Source: an uncultured Methanobrevibacter sp.
GTDB taxonomy: Archaea > Methanobacteriota > Methanobacteria > Methanobacteriales > Methanobacteriaceae
Direction of reading: 5' to 3'
Assembly: GCA_902771225.1 (NCBI GenBank)
Contig: CACXWH010000008.1
Span: 1-57,818 of the forward strand
Length of the DNA: 57,818 bases
In this document: positions 27,292 to 36,662 of the stretch, one piece after another
How positions within the stretch are numbered: the stretch's first letter is position 1
How the letters are laid out: the number at the start of each line of letters is the position of its first letter
Translations under genes and position numbers: made by a program
Notes under the pieces: model-generated
Told to the model about the DNA's origin: nothing
What the model saw: the letters and a program-made list of their open reading frames with translations, nothing else
Database searches by the model: none

Positions 27292-29025
27292 TTATTCTTG
27301 TAATTGTTCGTTTTCTTCTTCGAATTCAATTATAGTTACTTCATTATCAGTACTATTCAATCTATTATTTTTATTTTCTTCATCATCATTTCTAATTATA
27401 TTCACTTCATCCAATACATCATAACTATTCTTTTCATCCACTAAACTCCAATATTCATCTTCCATTTCATCTAAAGATTTTGTTTTTGAAAGAGTGTCTG
27501 TGGGATTATTTAAACTATCATTATCATCTTCTTCATCAATTTCTATTATCCATGTCTCGCCAGGATTTCTAATACCATAAATATTAAAAATTTTTTTCCG
27601 TGTATAATCTGAAATATATTCATCAAAAAGAAGTTTAAAATCATAATCGTTATTTTCAGGATATTTATAAAAATTTAAAATATTTTCAATACTTTCTCCG
27701 GATTGCTTTGAGATATCTTCCATATATGCTTTTAAATCTTCATCTGATTCGCTTAATTTAGGACATTTTGTCTGATATACTGCATTTAAAATATTATATA
27801 AACTTTTTATTCGTTGATTTTTCAGATATTTTTGTTTTTGAGAATTTGCATAGGTATCATCTGATTTAACTTCAAGAATTTTATCTAAATATTTCAATGC
27901 TTTAAAATAATAGCCTTTACTTCTTAAAGACTTTGCCCATGAATGATAAAACTGGATTGCTTTATTTTTATTTGTTGCCAACAGGCATTCAAATTTTTTT
28001 TCCGTCCAATCATCTCTTAATGGGGCATGTTCTATACATTTGTCCAAATAAGGAATGGCTGATGAGTATTTTTTAAGTTCCATATAACAATTTACTATAT
28101 CCCAAACTTCATCATCATCCAGTGTGTTAGCTCTTTCAAAATAGGTTATCGCTTCACGATACCTTCCCAAATCTTTTAATGTATGTCCCAGATGTATTAA
28201 TGCTTCATTAAAATTAGGGTTAATATCAATAGCTTTTTTATAATACTTAACAGCTTTTTCTTTTTCACTTCCTCTGTTTTCAAATTTAAATCCCAAATCA
28301 TAATAATATTTGCTGGCTTTTTCACTATTGCCTAATTTAAGATTATATTCAGCCACACCGCAGAAACTATCTTCATCATTAACATTTCCAGTATTTAAGA
28401 TGTTCTCTCTATTCTGCTGCATAATTTCGTTATTGGGTGAAATTTTCAAAGCTTTATTAATATATTTGAGAGCTTTTTCATAGTCAAACTTGGAGGAATA
28501 AATGCATGATTTAAGATTTAAAGCAGTTGCATAGTAATCTGCTGTTTTATCTTCAATTAATGATAATGATTCATCAATTCTTGACATTGCTCGGTCATAA
28601 TCTTTAATATCATAATAATATCTTGCCCAATCATTAATGCATTTAGCTTTATTCTTTTTTAAGATTTTACCATCAGGTTTAATTAGTAAAGCATTATTGA
28701 AACATTTGTATGCTTCATAAAAGTTAGCACTGTCCATTTCAGCCATATCCCACAATATTATACCTTTAACATTCCAATTTTCATCATCATCAGGATTATA
28801 ATGAATGGCTGAATTAATGAAGGATAATGCATCAGATAATTTATTTTCTTCCCATAATTTTACAGCTTCTTCTTGAAACCTTGTTGATTTGTCAATATCA
28901 ACTGAAGATGGATAATTATTTCTTCTGCCATTATCATTGTTTTTTAAATAACCCATATATTTAATATCCGGAACTCCTATATCATTACCGTCACCAATTG
29001 GATCTCCAACTTGCCACTCTCTCAT
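27292..29025 (-). CDS. TPR protein with N-terminal 'EWQVGDP' signature
   Basis: 577 residues. The N-terminus 'MREWQVGDPIGDGNDIGVPD' matches the 9901 gene almost exactly. At least eight TPR units follow (about 45-385: 'AVKLWEENKLSDALSFINSA', 'KYYKKAIDINPNFNEALIHL', 'AITYFERANTLDDDEVWDIV'). A less repetitive domain lies at about 390-490, and there is a very acidic C-terminal tail (about 495-577). No HIRAN domain was found. GAAGGA lies seven bases before the ATG. It has its own promoter element resembling that of the 9901 operon. Likely a protein-protein interaction scaffold. Confidence 0.8.
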   Translation of the reverse strand: MREWQVGDPIGDGNDIGVPDIKYMGYLKNNDNGRRNNYPSSVDIDKSTRFQEEAVKLWEENKLSDALSFINSAIHYNPDDDENWNVKGIILWDMAEMDSANFYEAYKCFNNALLIKPDGKILKKNKAKCINDWARYYYDIKDYDRAMSRIDESLSLIEDKTADYYATALNLKSCIYSSKFDYEKALKYINKALKISPNNEIMQQNRENILNTGNVNDEDSFCGVAEYNLKLGNSEKASKYYYDLGFKFENRGSEKEKAVKYYKKAIDINPNFNEALIHLGHTLKDLGRYREAITYFERANTLDDDEVWDIVNCYMELKKYSSAIPYLDKCIEHAPLRDDWTEKKFECLLATNKNKAIQFYHSWAKSLRSKGYYFKALKYLDKILEVKSDDTYANSQKQKYLKNQRIKSLYNILNAVYQTKCPKLSESDEDLKAYMEDISKQSGESIENILNFYKYPENNDYDFKLLFDEYISDYTRKKIFNIYGIRNPGETWIIEIDEEDDNDSLNNPTDTLSKTKSLDEMEDEYWSLVDEKNSYDVLDEVNIIRNDDEENKNNRLNSTDNEVTIIEFEEENEQLQE

Positions 29026-29060
29026 ATGATTGTCCTTCTTTAATCTAATTATTAATTTAA

Positions 29061-29073
29061 TGTATATAGTAAC
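29061..29073 (-). promoter_or_regulatory. Putative TATA-type promoter of the TPR gene
   Basis: On the minus strand GTTACTATATACA lies about 40 bases before the start codon. The core is shared with 9938-9952, in front of a gene with the same N-terminal signature. Confidence 0.45.
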
Positions 29074-29274
29074 AAGTTTATATCAATTGCTAATATCTTT
29101 AAAGGAAATTGTTAATGTTCATTAACTTTTCAGATAATCTACATCCGGATGTTATAGCTATTCAATTTCCTAGCTGCTAATTACGATAGTCACAAGTATA
29201 TATAAAATAATTCATATGTTTATATATGGATAACTTAATTAATTCTGTTAAAGATTATGGATGGTGGTGTTGAA

Positions 29275-29973
29275 ATGAAAATAGTTACCTGGAATTCTAA
29301 TGGTTACTTTAGTGAAAGATTTCCAGCTATTCTTGAAGAGAATGCAGATATCTATATAATTCAGGAATGTGAAAATCCATTAATAATTGATTCACAAAAG
29401 TATAATGACTTTGCTTCTAATTATTATTGGGTTGGTGAAAACCAAAAGTACGGTCTTGGAATATTTGCTAAAGATAATGTTAAAATAGATTTGGTGGATT
29501 TGGATGATAAAGGATTAAGATATTTCATACCTGTTAGGGTTAATGATGATTTTAATCTTTTAGGTGTTTGGACCAATCCGGATATGGAAGGACGAAAAGA
29601 AATATATTATCCTAAAGAAATTACTAAATATTATGAAGAGCACAAGGATTCAGGATTTTTCAATGAGGACATGATTGTCTGTGGAGATTTTAACTGTGAT
29701 GTCAGATTAGCTAACAAACGCCATGGAAAAAATGTTTATGAAATGATAGAAAAATTATCTGAGAAAGGACTTGTGGATATATATCATTATTTAACTGGAG
29801 AGCAAGAAGGGGAGGAATCAATACCTACATTTTATTGGTATAGGAAATTAGATAATCCATTTCACTTAGACCATATATTTTCAGCACCCAATAAAGTTAA
29901 AGATTTGCAAATTGGTGATGCTGATAAATGGCTGAAGTTAAGTGACCACATGCCGCTTATCTTTGAAATTTAA
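29275..29973 (+). CDS. Endonuclease/exonuclease/phosphatase (EEP) family protein
   Basis: 232 residues, a single EEP domain. Motifs are 'MKIVTWNSNGYFSERFPA' (Asn ligand), 'ADIYIIQECENP' (Glu), 'DMIVCGDFNCDVRLANKR' (Asp/Asn), 'HLDHIFSA' and the terminal 'LSDHMPLIFEI'. It is closer to compact nucleases than to the ExoIII fusion at 19579 and lacks the 'NPKN' loop. The substrate is not predictable (DNA, RNA or a phosphoester). The ATG at 29275 has GGTGGTG upstream; the frame from 29257 adds six residues without a better site. A broken stretch near 29130-29160 ('HPDVIAIQ') hints at an older copy upstream. Confidence 0.8.
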   Translation: MKIVTWNSNGYFSERFPAILEENADIYIIQECENPLIIDSQKYNDFASNYYWVGENQKYGLGIFAKDNVKIDLVDLDDKGLRYFIPVRVNDDFNLLGVWTNPDMEGRKEIYYPKEITKYYEEHKDSGFFNEDMIVCGDFNCDVRLANKRHGKNVYEMIEKLSEKGLVDIYHYLTGEQEGEESIPTFYWYRKLDNPFHLDHIFSAPNKVKDLQIGDADKWLKLSDHMPLIFEI

Positions 29974-30118
29974 TTGACTGTCATTTACATCAAATGCAAC
30001 ATTCCCATAATTCAATTTGTTTTTGTGCTTGCATAGGGTTGTTTTTTTCAATTGGGAAAAGTGTTATATGTTTTCATGTTGATATATAATAACAAAGTAA
30101 TAACATGAGGTTGTGTTT

Positions 30119-30658
30119 ATGGATTATAATAAAATAATAGTTGTCTTAATAATAATTGTTATAGCTCTTGTGGTGACAGGAATCGTTGTTATTAATCCCT
30201 TCATATCAAAAACAGAAACTAAGGTAGTTATAACTAGTAACAATGAGTTAGATGATAATGGTCAATTTTCAATAACTTTAACTGATATTAATGGTACAGC
30301 TATTGCAGACCAAATAGTCAACATTACTTTTGTTGATGCGAATGGTGGGCAAAACACTCAGCGAGTGGTCACTGATGCCAATGGTAATGGAGTATTTACT
30401 TTAAATGGATTGGCTAGTGGTCAATACACTGTTGATGTAATATATGGTGGAAATGATAAATATCTAAATACTTCAACATCCCAACAATTAACAATCAAAG
30501 AAAAAGCAACTCAAACACAGAATAGTGGACGTAGTCTTGAATCATATAAAACAAGAAGTGATACTTCCATATCAATCATGCCATCAGGAGATATTGTAGA
30601 AATGGACAGAAAAGGAGATGTGGTGAGTGTTAATGGCGACCCTAATGGATTTTTCTAA
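30119..30658 (+). CDS. Membrane-anchored Ig-like domain protein
   Basis: 179 residues from the ATG at 30119 after GAGGTTG. An N-terminal membrane helix 'IIVVLIIIVIALVVTGIVVI' (about 5-27) precedes one Ig-like domain (about 35-125). Its 'QFSITLTDINGTAIADQIVN' and 'VTDANGNGVFTLNGLASGQY' resemble single modules of the adhesins. A Ser/Thr/Gln-rich linker and a short tail follow. It is probably displayed outside the cell; it could be a minimal relative of the adhesin modules. Confidence 0.7.
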   Translation: MDYNKIIVVLIIIVIALVVTGIVVINPFISKTETKVVITSNNELDDNGQFSITLTDINGTAIADQIVNITFVDANGGQNTQRVVTDANGNGVFTLNGLASGQYTVDVIYGGNDKYLNTSTSQQLTIKEKATQTQNSGRSLESYKTRSDTSISIMPSGDIVEMDRKGDVVSVNGDPNGFF

Positions 30659-31218
30659 TAATATGTCTTAGTTAAATATTTGTATTATAAAAATATTCTA
30701 ACTTCAACTCCATTGGGGGTGAAAGGTAGTTATACTAGGCAAAAACTCAAAATGAATAAATACATTTCATTTTTGCCATTTATGCATGCCATATATGCCT
30801 CAATTAGAACACTACAAAATCATAAAATAAGTTTGAAAATAACGTATTTTTAGATTAACCATCTATTTTTATTTATTTTTTGATGCGAATATTTATTATT
30901 TTAGAAAAAGACAAATATAATTATTTGCCTTTGATGAGGCAGTATTTTTATCGGTCAATCATTCAACGGATAGTTTCAGAAATGCCCAATTCAAATAATG
31001 AAAAATTTATTTCTTTATGTTTTTTTTGTAGATATTAATTTCAATCTATTTTTTGATGGTTTAATGGATGGGATTTTACCTAAGATGCAAGTCTTTCATA
31101 TAATTTTTTATAATAGGATGATTAAATATCTTATTAGTAAGATGTTAGTAATAATATAATATCATTATATAAGAACTAACAAACATGAAAATGTTATATA
31201 TATTTGGAGGTAATTTTT
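30659..31218. other. Gene-free stretch with one doubtful small ORF
   Basis: About 560 AT-rich bases. A 51-codon frame (about 30882-31037, product starting MRIFIILEKDKYNY) has no ribosome-binding site and no recognisable family. No RNA gene or repeat was recognised. A GGAGGT site at 31204-31209 belongs to the next gene. Confidence 0.35.
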
Positions 31219-31593
31219 ATGGCAAATTGCAGTGAATGTGGAAGCGAATTAAAAGAAGGGGCTCAGTTTTGTAGTAAATGCGGGGCTAATGTTGATAATA
31301 ATCAGCAAGAAAACAATGAAGTAATTGTCGAAAACAGAACTGATAATGAATTTGTAGTAAAATATTTGATGATATATGACCCAATATTAAAAAGATATAG
31401 ATATTCAAAAGCTAAGTTCATTGGTGCTATAATTTTTGCTTTATTTTTCATACCCGGACTTTTTTCTTTAATAATGGGTTTAATAACTTTCCAGTTTCTT
31501 GGTGCAATAATAGGATTTATCATTCCTTTAATTTTGGGAATTATAGGTTACTTTGTATGTTCTTTTATTGGAAATTTTGTTCGTGATATGTAA
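31219..31593 (+). CDS. Zinc-ribbon protein with two membrane segments
   Basis: 124 residues. Zinc ribbon 'CSECGSELKEGAQFCSKCG' at 4-22, Asn-rich linker, then two hydrophobic segments ('FIGAIIFALFFIPGLFSLIM' and 'GAIIGFIIPLILGIIGYFVC'). GGAGGT precedes the ATG at 31219; the frame from 31204 starts inside that site. It probably forms an operon with the next zinc-ribbon gene (25-base gap). Function unknown. Confidence 0.75.
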   Translation: MANCSECGSELKEGAQFCSKCGANVDNNQQENNEVIVENRTDNEFVVKYLMIYDPILKRYRYSKAKFIGAIIFALFFIPGLFSLIMGLITFQFLGAIIGFIIPLILGIIGYFVCSFIGNFVRDM

Positions 31594-31618
31594 TATTATT
31601 CTTTTATGGTGATTTTTA

Positions 31619-32449
31619 ATGTTTTGCGATAAATGTGGTGAAGAAATAACTAAAGAAGATTTATTCTGCCCGAATTGTGGAAATTCTATATATGGTGATT
31701 CGCCTGATAAACCTCTAGGGGATAAATTTTCAGATTCTGTTGATACTACAAAAGGTTATGCCGAATCAACATTAACAAGTATTGGTGGTGAAGATTTCGC
31801 TAAAAAAGCTTCTGGTAAAATAAGTACATTTGTATCTGATTTAGGGATAGATAAGGCTGTAAATGATGTTTCTAATACTATGAACAATTATTCTTATAAA
31901 AAAGAAGCTAAAAAATCTTTAAAGGAAGTTAAAACTAAAACTTTTGTTGAAGAAGAAATTAAAAATAATAAACCAAAAGGCGCATTATATTACGTTAATG
32001 GTAAAAATGCAACTTTGGCAGTTTTTGAAGATTATATTCAATTAGATTTCACCGGAAATATGGTTAAAAAGTTGATTAGTGGATTGGGTGGAGTAAAAAA
32101 GGTTTATTATTATCAAATTAACAGTATTCAAAAAAGAGACGCAACTAAAATGGTGAGAGGAAGTATAGAATTTGAACTTCCAGGTATGTCTCGTGCACCA
32201 TTAAGGGGGCCACGTGAAAATCTCGTTATTTATGAAGAAATGTATCAAAATGAAGTTGATAGAATTTATGACTATGTAAATCAGAAGATTTTAGATATTA
32301 ATAATGCAAAATTGGGAAGAACTCAACCTGTTCAACAAGAAGTAAATCCTATGGCTAAACTTAAAGAAGCTAAGGAATTACTGGATATGGGTGTTCTAAC
32401 TCAAGAAGAATTTGATGAAATTAAAGCTAAATGCTTAGAACAAATATAA
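31619..32449 (+). CDS. Zinc ribbon, PH-like and SHOCT domain protein
   Basis: 276 residues. Zinc ribbon 'CDKCGEEITKEDLFCPNCG' at 3-21, a low-complexity helical stretch (about 30-115), then a PH-like/DUF4429-type beta domain at about 120-225 ('GKNATLAVFEDYIQLDFTG', 'VYYYQINSIQKRD', 'GSIEFELPG'). The C-terminal SHOCT motif is 'KLKEAKELLDMGVLTQEEFD' (about 245-275). SHOCT domains are short oligomerisation/membrane-targeting helices. No membrane helix is present. GGTGA precedes the ATG. Cytoplasmic, perhaps membrane-peripheral, of unknown role. Confidence 0.75.
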   Translation: MFCDKCGEEITKEDLFCPNCGNSIYGDSPDKPLGDKFSDSVDTTKGYAESTLTSIGGEDFAKKASGKISTFVSDLGIDKAVNDVSNTMNNYSYKKEAKKSLKEVKTKTFVEEEIKNNKPKGALYYVNGKNATLAVFEDYIQLDFTGNMVKKLISGLGGVKKVYYYQINSIQKRDATKMVRGSIEFELPGMSRAPLRGPRENLVIYEEMYQNEVDRIYDYVNQKILDINNAKLGRTQPVQQEVNPMAKLKEAKELLDMGVLTQEEFDEIKAKCLEQI

Positions 32450-32467
32450 TATTAATTGTTATTGATA

Positions 32468-34234
32468 TCATGCTTTTGTTACAAGTACACAAATTCCAGA
32501 ATAATCAATAATATCATCTATCATTATTAAATGGTTATACATAACTTTTGATGTAATTAAGAATGATTTGGATTTTTCTGATAATTTCATCCAAGCAGAT
32601 TCTCCCATGGATCGGATGAGTTTTATTTTTTCTCTTTCATAATCATTATTTTCCATGATTTTAGGAGTATTGCTCATAATATTATCAATACATTCATCCA
32701 TGAAATTTTCAAGTATTTTTTCTATTTCTTCTTTAGAGTTTGCATTTTTAACTTGTCTTTCAGTAAACGATTGGATGGTGGAAATTTGATTTGTGATGTA
32801 ATCAATTTTTTTATCAATATTATCAATTTTTGTTTCAATACGTTCTGTGGAGGCAATATGTTCATTAAGGATATCCATACATTTTGCGAATGATTTACTA
32901 TTTTCATCAAGGTATTTTAGAATCAATTTAATTTTTAGGTTATTCAGTTTATTATTTTCTATTTCTTCATCTTTTTTAGCTAATTTCTTTTTAAGTGTTT
33001 GTTCATTTTTTTGTAATTTTTCTTTTTCTATCTGTTCTTTTTTAAGTAATTCCTCTTTTCTTTGAATTTCTAATTTTAATTTATTTATTTCATTGTCTTT
33101 AGAAGATTCAGCACGGACTATTTTTTCATCAAATTTGGGTGAAAAATCCAGTTTAAAAATTTTAGGTTGTTTAACCTGTTTTTTAGAGTTGGATTCATGT
33201 GATATGATGTCAACAATATTATTTTTATTTATCGAGTTTGATTTTTCATATTTTAATTTATATATTAATTTGCAACAGTTTTCTATTTTAAATTGGCTTT
33301 TTGAATTGTTTAATTGTGAATAGTAATTATCATACCATTGTATGAAATAACTAAATGCATTTAAAAATGATATTATGAGATTATTGGGGGTTATTGGTTC
33401 ATGTGCGAATTCATTCCGATATCTGTTAATTAAATTTAAAAATTTATAGCACTCCAAAGGAATAATTTGATTTTCATATGAAAAACGTATCATTTTAGAA
33501 AACATATAATAATTTTCTGAAATATAGTATCCCTCTTTTTTAATGAGTAACTTTAGCATTAATTCTATTATGTTTTGACCAACTAAAGCAAAATAATAAT
33601 TTTTTTCTGGAAATACTGATGTCAGTTGATTTTCATAATCAATCAGTAGTTTATTAATCTGATTGATGTAATTTTCCTCTTCTTGTTTTGTTAATTTATA
33701 ATCTTCAGTTTTATAAATTTTATTTAAATCGCTCATATGCATTGATTTAACTCTATTTTCTTTTTTGATTTCATTTCTTTTGGGTTTTAAAAGTGAATTT
33801 ATTTTTAAAATTAAAGATTCAGTTTTCAATTGGGGTTTTAAATAATATTTATCTAAATATGATGAATCAAACCAAGTAATATATCCGGAGAATCTGTTTA
33901 AGAGAGAAAAAACTTCTTGATAAGTTGGTTGCATTCCATGGATAACTTTATTATTGATTATTCTAATTTTGTAAAGATTTTCAATTTGATTTCCTGGAAT
34001 CATATTTGTCTTCCCAGAAATGCGTATCATTTGCATGGGTGTGATATGCTGAAAATCATTTTTAAAAATATGTGGATCTTCATTTTTTAATTGAAATTCA
34101 AGAGTTAAACCACAAATTTTTTGGGATATTACAATAATTGAATGATATGTGCTTTCAAAGGAAATTAAATCTATATTATTTTCCAATTCATTCAATAAAT
34201 TATTGATTTGATAGATATAATCTTTATCTTTCAT
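32468..34234 (-). CDS. Tandem HEPN (DUF4145-like) and coiled-coil protein
   Basis: 588 residues, leftward at the edge of the defence island. Two related helical domains are seen. The first (about 1-125) ends 'RIINNKVIHGMQPTYQEVF'. The second (about 185-305) contains 'RYRNEFAHEPITPNNLI', with the RN-x3-H motif typical of DUF4145/HEPN domains. In the first, the Arg-Asn pair is replaced by Asn-Asn, so it may be inactive. A long Lys/Glu coiled coil follows (about 375-430) and then a helical C-terminal domain (about 440-588). GGTGAG precedes the ATG. HEPN domains with RNxxxH often cut RNA in defence systems; here only the location and motif support that. Unknown system. Confidence 0.6.
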   Translation of the reverse strand: MKDKDYIYQINNLLNELENNIDLISFESTYHSIIVISQKICGLTLEFQLKNEDPHIFKNDFQHITPMQMIRISGKTNMIPGNQIENLYKIRIINNKVIHGMQPTYQEVFSLLNRFSGYITWFDSSYLDKYYLKPQLKTESLILKINSLLKPKRNEIKKENRVKSMHMSDLNKIYKTEDYKLTKQEEENYINQINKLLIDYENQLTSVFPEKNYYFALVGQNIIELMLKLLIKKEGYYISENYYMFSKMIRFSYENQIIPLECYKFLNLINRYRNEFAHEPITPNNLIISFLNAFSYFIQWYDNYYSQLNNSKSQFKIENCCKLIYKLKYEKSNSINKNNIVDIISHESNSKKQVKQPKIFKLDFSPKFDEKIVRAESSKDNEINKLKLEIQRKEELLKKEQIEKEKLQKNEQTLKKKLAKKDEEIENNKLNNLKIKLILKYLDENSKSFAKCMDILNEHIASTERIETKIDNIDKKIDYITNQISTIQSFTERQVKNANSKEEIEKILENFMDECIDNIMSNTPKIMENNDYEREKIKLIRSMGESAWMKLSEKSKSFLITSKVMYNHLIMIDDIIDYSGICVLVTKA

Positions 34235-34353
34235 AGTCTCACCGGATAATAATATTTATGAACACACCGATTATTAATAATTATATATGCTTTTAGAAAT
34301 AAGTAAATATTGTAAGGTAGATAAAATATTCTATAAAGTTGGAATGATTTTTA

Positions 34354-34668
34354 ATGAATGAAATAAAATCTGAAATTATTAGATTTCAAAAAGAACGGGA
34401 TTGGAAGAAATTTCACACACCAGAAAATTTGGCTAAATCAATATCAATTGAGGCAGCGGAGCTATTGGAACACTTTCAATGGGGTGAAGAATATGATGTT
34501 GATGAAGTTGCAGAAGAACTGGCTGATGTATTGATTTACTCATTGTACATGGCTGATGCACTGGATTTGGATGTCAAGGAAATAATTTTGGATAAGATGA
34601 ATAAGAATGCAATGAAATATCCTGTTGAAAAATCTCGAGGAAATGCAACAAAATATACGGAGTTTTAA
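34354..34668 (+). CDS. MazG-like nucleotide pyrophosphohydrolase
   Basis: 104 residues. A compact all-alpha NTP pyrophosphatase of the MazG-like/RS21-C6 type, which converts (d)NTPs to NMP and pyrophosphate. 'SISIEAAELLEHFQW' and 'EELADVLIYSLYMADAL' supply the ExxE-(n)-ExxD metal-binding motif, and 'NAMKYP' is the usual C-terminal signature. It ends two bases before the DUF2075 gene, whose ribosome-binding site lies inside its 3' end. Coupling to that gene suggests a defence or DNA-damage role more than general housekeeping. Confidence 0.85.
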   Translation: MNEIKSEIIRFQKERDWKKFHTPENLAKSISIEAAELLEHFQWGEEYDVDEVAEELADVLIYSLYMADALDLDVKEIILDKMNKNAMKYPVEKSRGNATKYTEF

Positions 34669-34670
34669 TC

Positions 34671-36542
34671 ATGATTATTTATGAAGCCACAAAGAAAGAG
34701 TTCTGTGATTCGGTTTTAATCGGTTCAATCACTGATGAAATCTATGATATCTATAAGCAGAAGATTGGAAAATCTGCAAAGTCACAGATAAGATCTTGGG
34801 AAAATTCAATGGAATATATGTATAAGGTCTTGAATGATTCAGAGATTCCATCCGATTGTGGTGTGGCAATCGAATTTACTATTCCAACAACTTCCAAAAG
34901 GATTGACTTTATTTTAACTGGCCTAAACCAATTTCAGGATGATTCTGTTGTAATCATTGAACTTAAGCAATGGGATTCCGCCCAAAAAGTTGAAGGTAAG
35001 GATGGTGTCGTGAAGACATATTTGGGTGGGGGAGTTAGAGAAACAACACATCCGTCCTATCAGGTTTGGTCTTATGCATCACTGATTAGAAACTTTAACC
35101 AAACCGTTGATGAGGAGGAAATTGGTCTGTTTCCATGTGCATATCTGCACAACTATGACTTTGCAAATGATGATCCTCTTAAAGATGAAATTTATAAACC
35201 TTATTTTGATGAAGCGCCATTATATGGAAAAAGGGATGTTTTAAGATTAAGGGAATTCATTAAAAAGTATGTGCGATATGGTGATGACTCAAACATTTTG
35301 TATAGGATTGAAAGTGGAAAAATCAAACCTTCAAAGAAACTGCAGGATACACTTTCAAGCATGCTTGATGGCAATAAAGAATTTGTCATGATTGATGAGC
35401 AGAAAATTGCCTATGAATTGGCTATCAAAATGGCTCGTGAGAGTTATTTGGATGATAAGAAACGTGTTTTGATTGTTGAAGGAGGACCTGGAACGGGTAA
35501 AAGTGTTGTTGCCATCAATCTGCTTGTGGATATCATGGCAGATGATATGGTTTCATTGTATGTTACAAAAAACTCCGCTCCAAGAAATGTATTCTTTGAA
35601 AAGTTACGTGGTGGAAGATATTCCCTAAGCTATCTGAAAAACCTGTTTAAAGGTTCAGGTTCATTCACACAGTCATCATCAAATGAATTTGATGCGATAA
35701 TCGTTGATGAGGCACATAGGTTGAATGAAAAGTCAGGACTGTTTGGCAATTTGGGTGAAAATCAAGTGAAAGAGATTATCAATGCCTCTAAATTTTCAGT
35801 GTTTTTTATAGACAAACACCAGAGAATTAGTTTAAAGGATTATGGTAGCATTGAAGTTATTAAGGAATTTGCAGATTATTATGATGCTAAAATGGAACAT
35901 ATTAAGTTGGAATCACAATTCAGATGCAATGGATCTGATGGATATTTGTCCTGGTTAAATGATGTATTGGAAATTGAAGAGACTGCAAACTTTGACGGGT
36001 TTGACTTTGACTATGATTTTAGGGTAGTCGATTCACCTAATGAATTGAGGGATTTAATATTTGAAAAAAACACTGACAATAATGCTCGATTATTGGCAGG
36101 ATATTGTTGGAATTGGATAAAGGAAGGAAAAAATAATACGGATGTTCATGATATAGTGATTGATGACTTTTCAATGAGTTGGAATTTGGGAAATTCCGAT
36201 ACATGGGCAATCGATGAAGATTCCGTGAATGAGATAGGTTGTATTCACACCTCACAGGGTTTGGAGTTTGATTATGTTGGTGTGATTATTGGTAATGATA
36301 TGCGATTTGATGGGGAGCATATTGTAACGGATTTTACTCAACGTGCAAGAACAGATCAGTCTTTGAAAGGTATTAAAAAGAGATATAAAGAAAATTCTTC
36401 TGAAGCTTTGGAATTGGCAGATGAAATAATTAAAAATACTTACAGAACTTTAATGACACGTGGGATGAAAGGTTGTTATATTTATTGTGAAGATATTAAG
36501 CTTCAAATTTATTTTAATGAAAAAATTTTTGATAAAAAATAA
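34671..36542 (+). CDS. DUF2075 nuclease/helicase-like ATPase
   Basis: 623 residues. The N-terminal part (about 50-200) has a PD-(D/E)xK-like core ('KRIDFILTG', 'VVIIELKQWDSAQ'). The C-terminal two-thirds is a DUF2075 helicase-like ATPase: Walker A 'VEGGPGTGKSVVA' (about 268-280), Walker B 'DAIIVDEAHRLNEKSG' (about 340), 'FIDKHQRISLKD', 'LESQFRCNGSDGYL' and the late motif 'CIHTSQGLEFDYVGVIIGND'. The family is common in defence islands and acts on DNA. It is translationally coupled to the MazG-like gene. Its target and mechanism here are not known. Confidence 0.85.
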   Translation: MIIYEATKKEFCDSVLIGSITDEIYDIYKQKIGKSAKSQIRSWENSMEYMYKVLNDSEIPSDCGVAIEFTIPTTSKRIDFILTGLNQFQDDSVVIIELKQWDSAQKVEGKDGVVKTYLGGGVRETTHPSYQVWSYASLIRNFNQTVDEEEIGLFPCAYLHNYDFANDDPLKDEIYKPYFDEAPLYGKRDVLRLREFIKKYVRYGDDSNILYRIESGKIKPSKKLQDTLSSMLDGNKEFVMIDEQKIAYELAIKMARESYLDDKKRVLIVEGGPGTGKSVVAINLLVDIMADDMVSLYVTKNSAPRNVFFEKLRGGRYSLSYLKNLFKGSGSFTQSSSNEFDAIIVDEAHRLNEKSGLFGNLGENQVKEIINASKFSVFFIDKHQRISLKDYGSIEVIKEFADYYDAKMEHIKLESQFRCNGSDGYLSWLNDVLEIEETANFDGFDFDYDFRVVDSPNELRDLIFEKNTDNNARLLAGYCWNWIKEGKNNTDVHDIVIDDFSMSWNLGNSDTWAIDEDSVNEIGCIHTSQGLEFDYVGVIIGNDMRFDGEHIVTDFTQRARTDQSLKGIKKRYKENSSEALELADEIIKNTYRTLMTRGMKGCYIYCEDIKLQIYFNEKIFDKK

Positions 36543-36662
36543 ATTAATTTTGAACTTTAAAATTAGTTATCAAATGCTCTAACTTTAACTATATAATATA
36601 CTAATATAAAAATATTATAATATAATTTAACTTGTATCTGAAATAATTAAGATGGAATTAAT

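Noticed and set aside
29120-29170. Second decayed EEP nuclease fragment ('HPDVIAIQ')
   Set aside because: Only about 15 residues resemble the motif, too short to separate from chance.
30882-31037. 51-codon ORF in the 560-base gap
   Set aside because: No ribosome-binding site, no recognisable family and AT-rich composition; probably chance.
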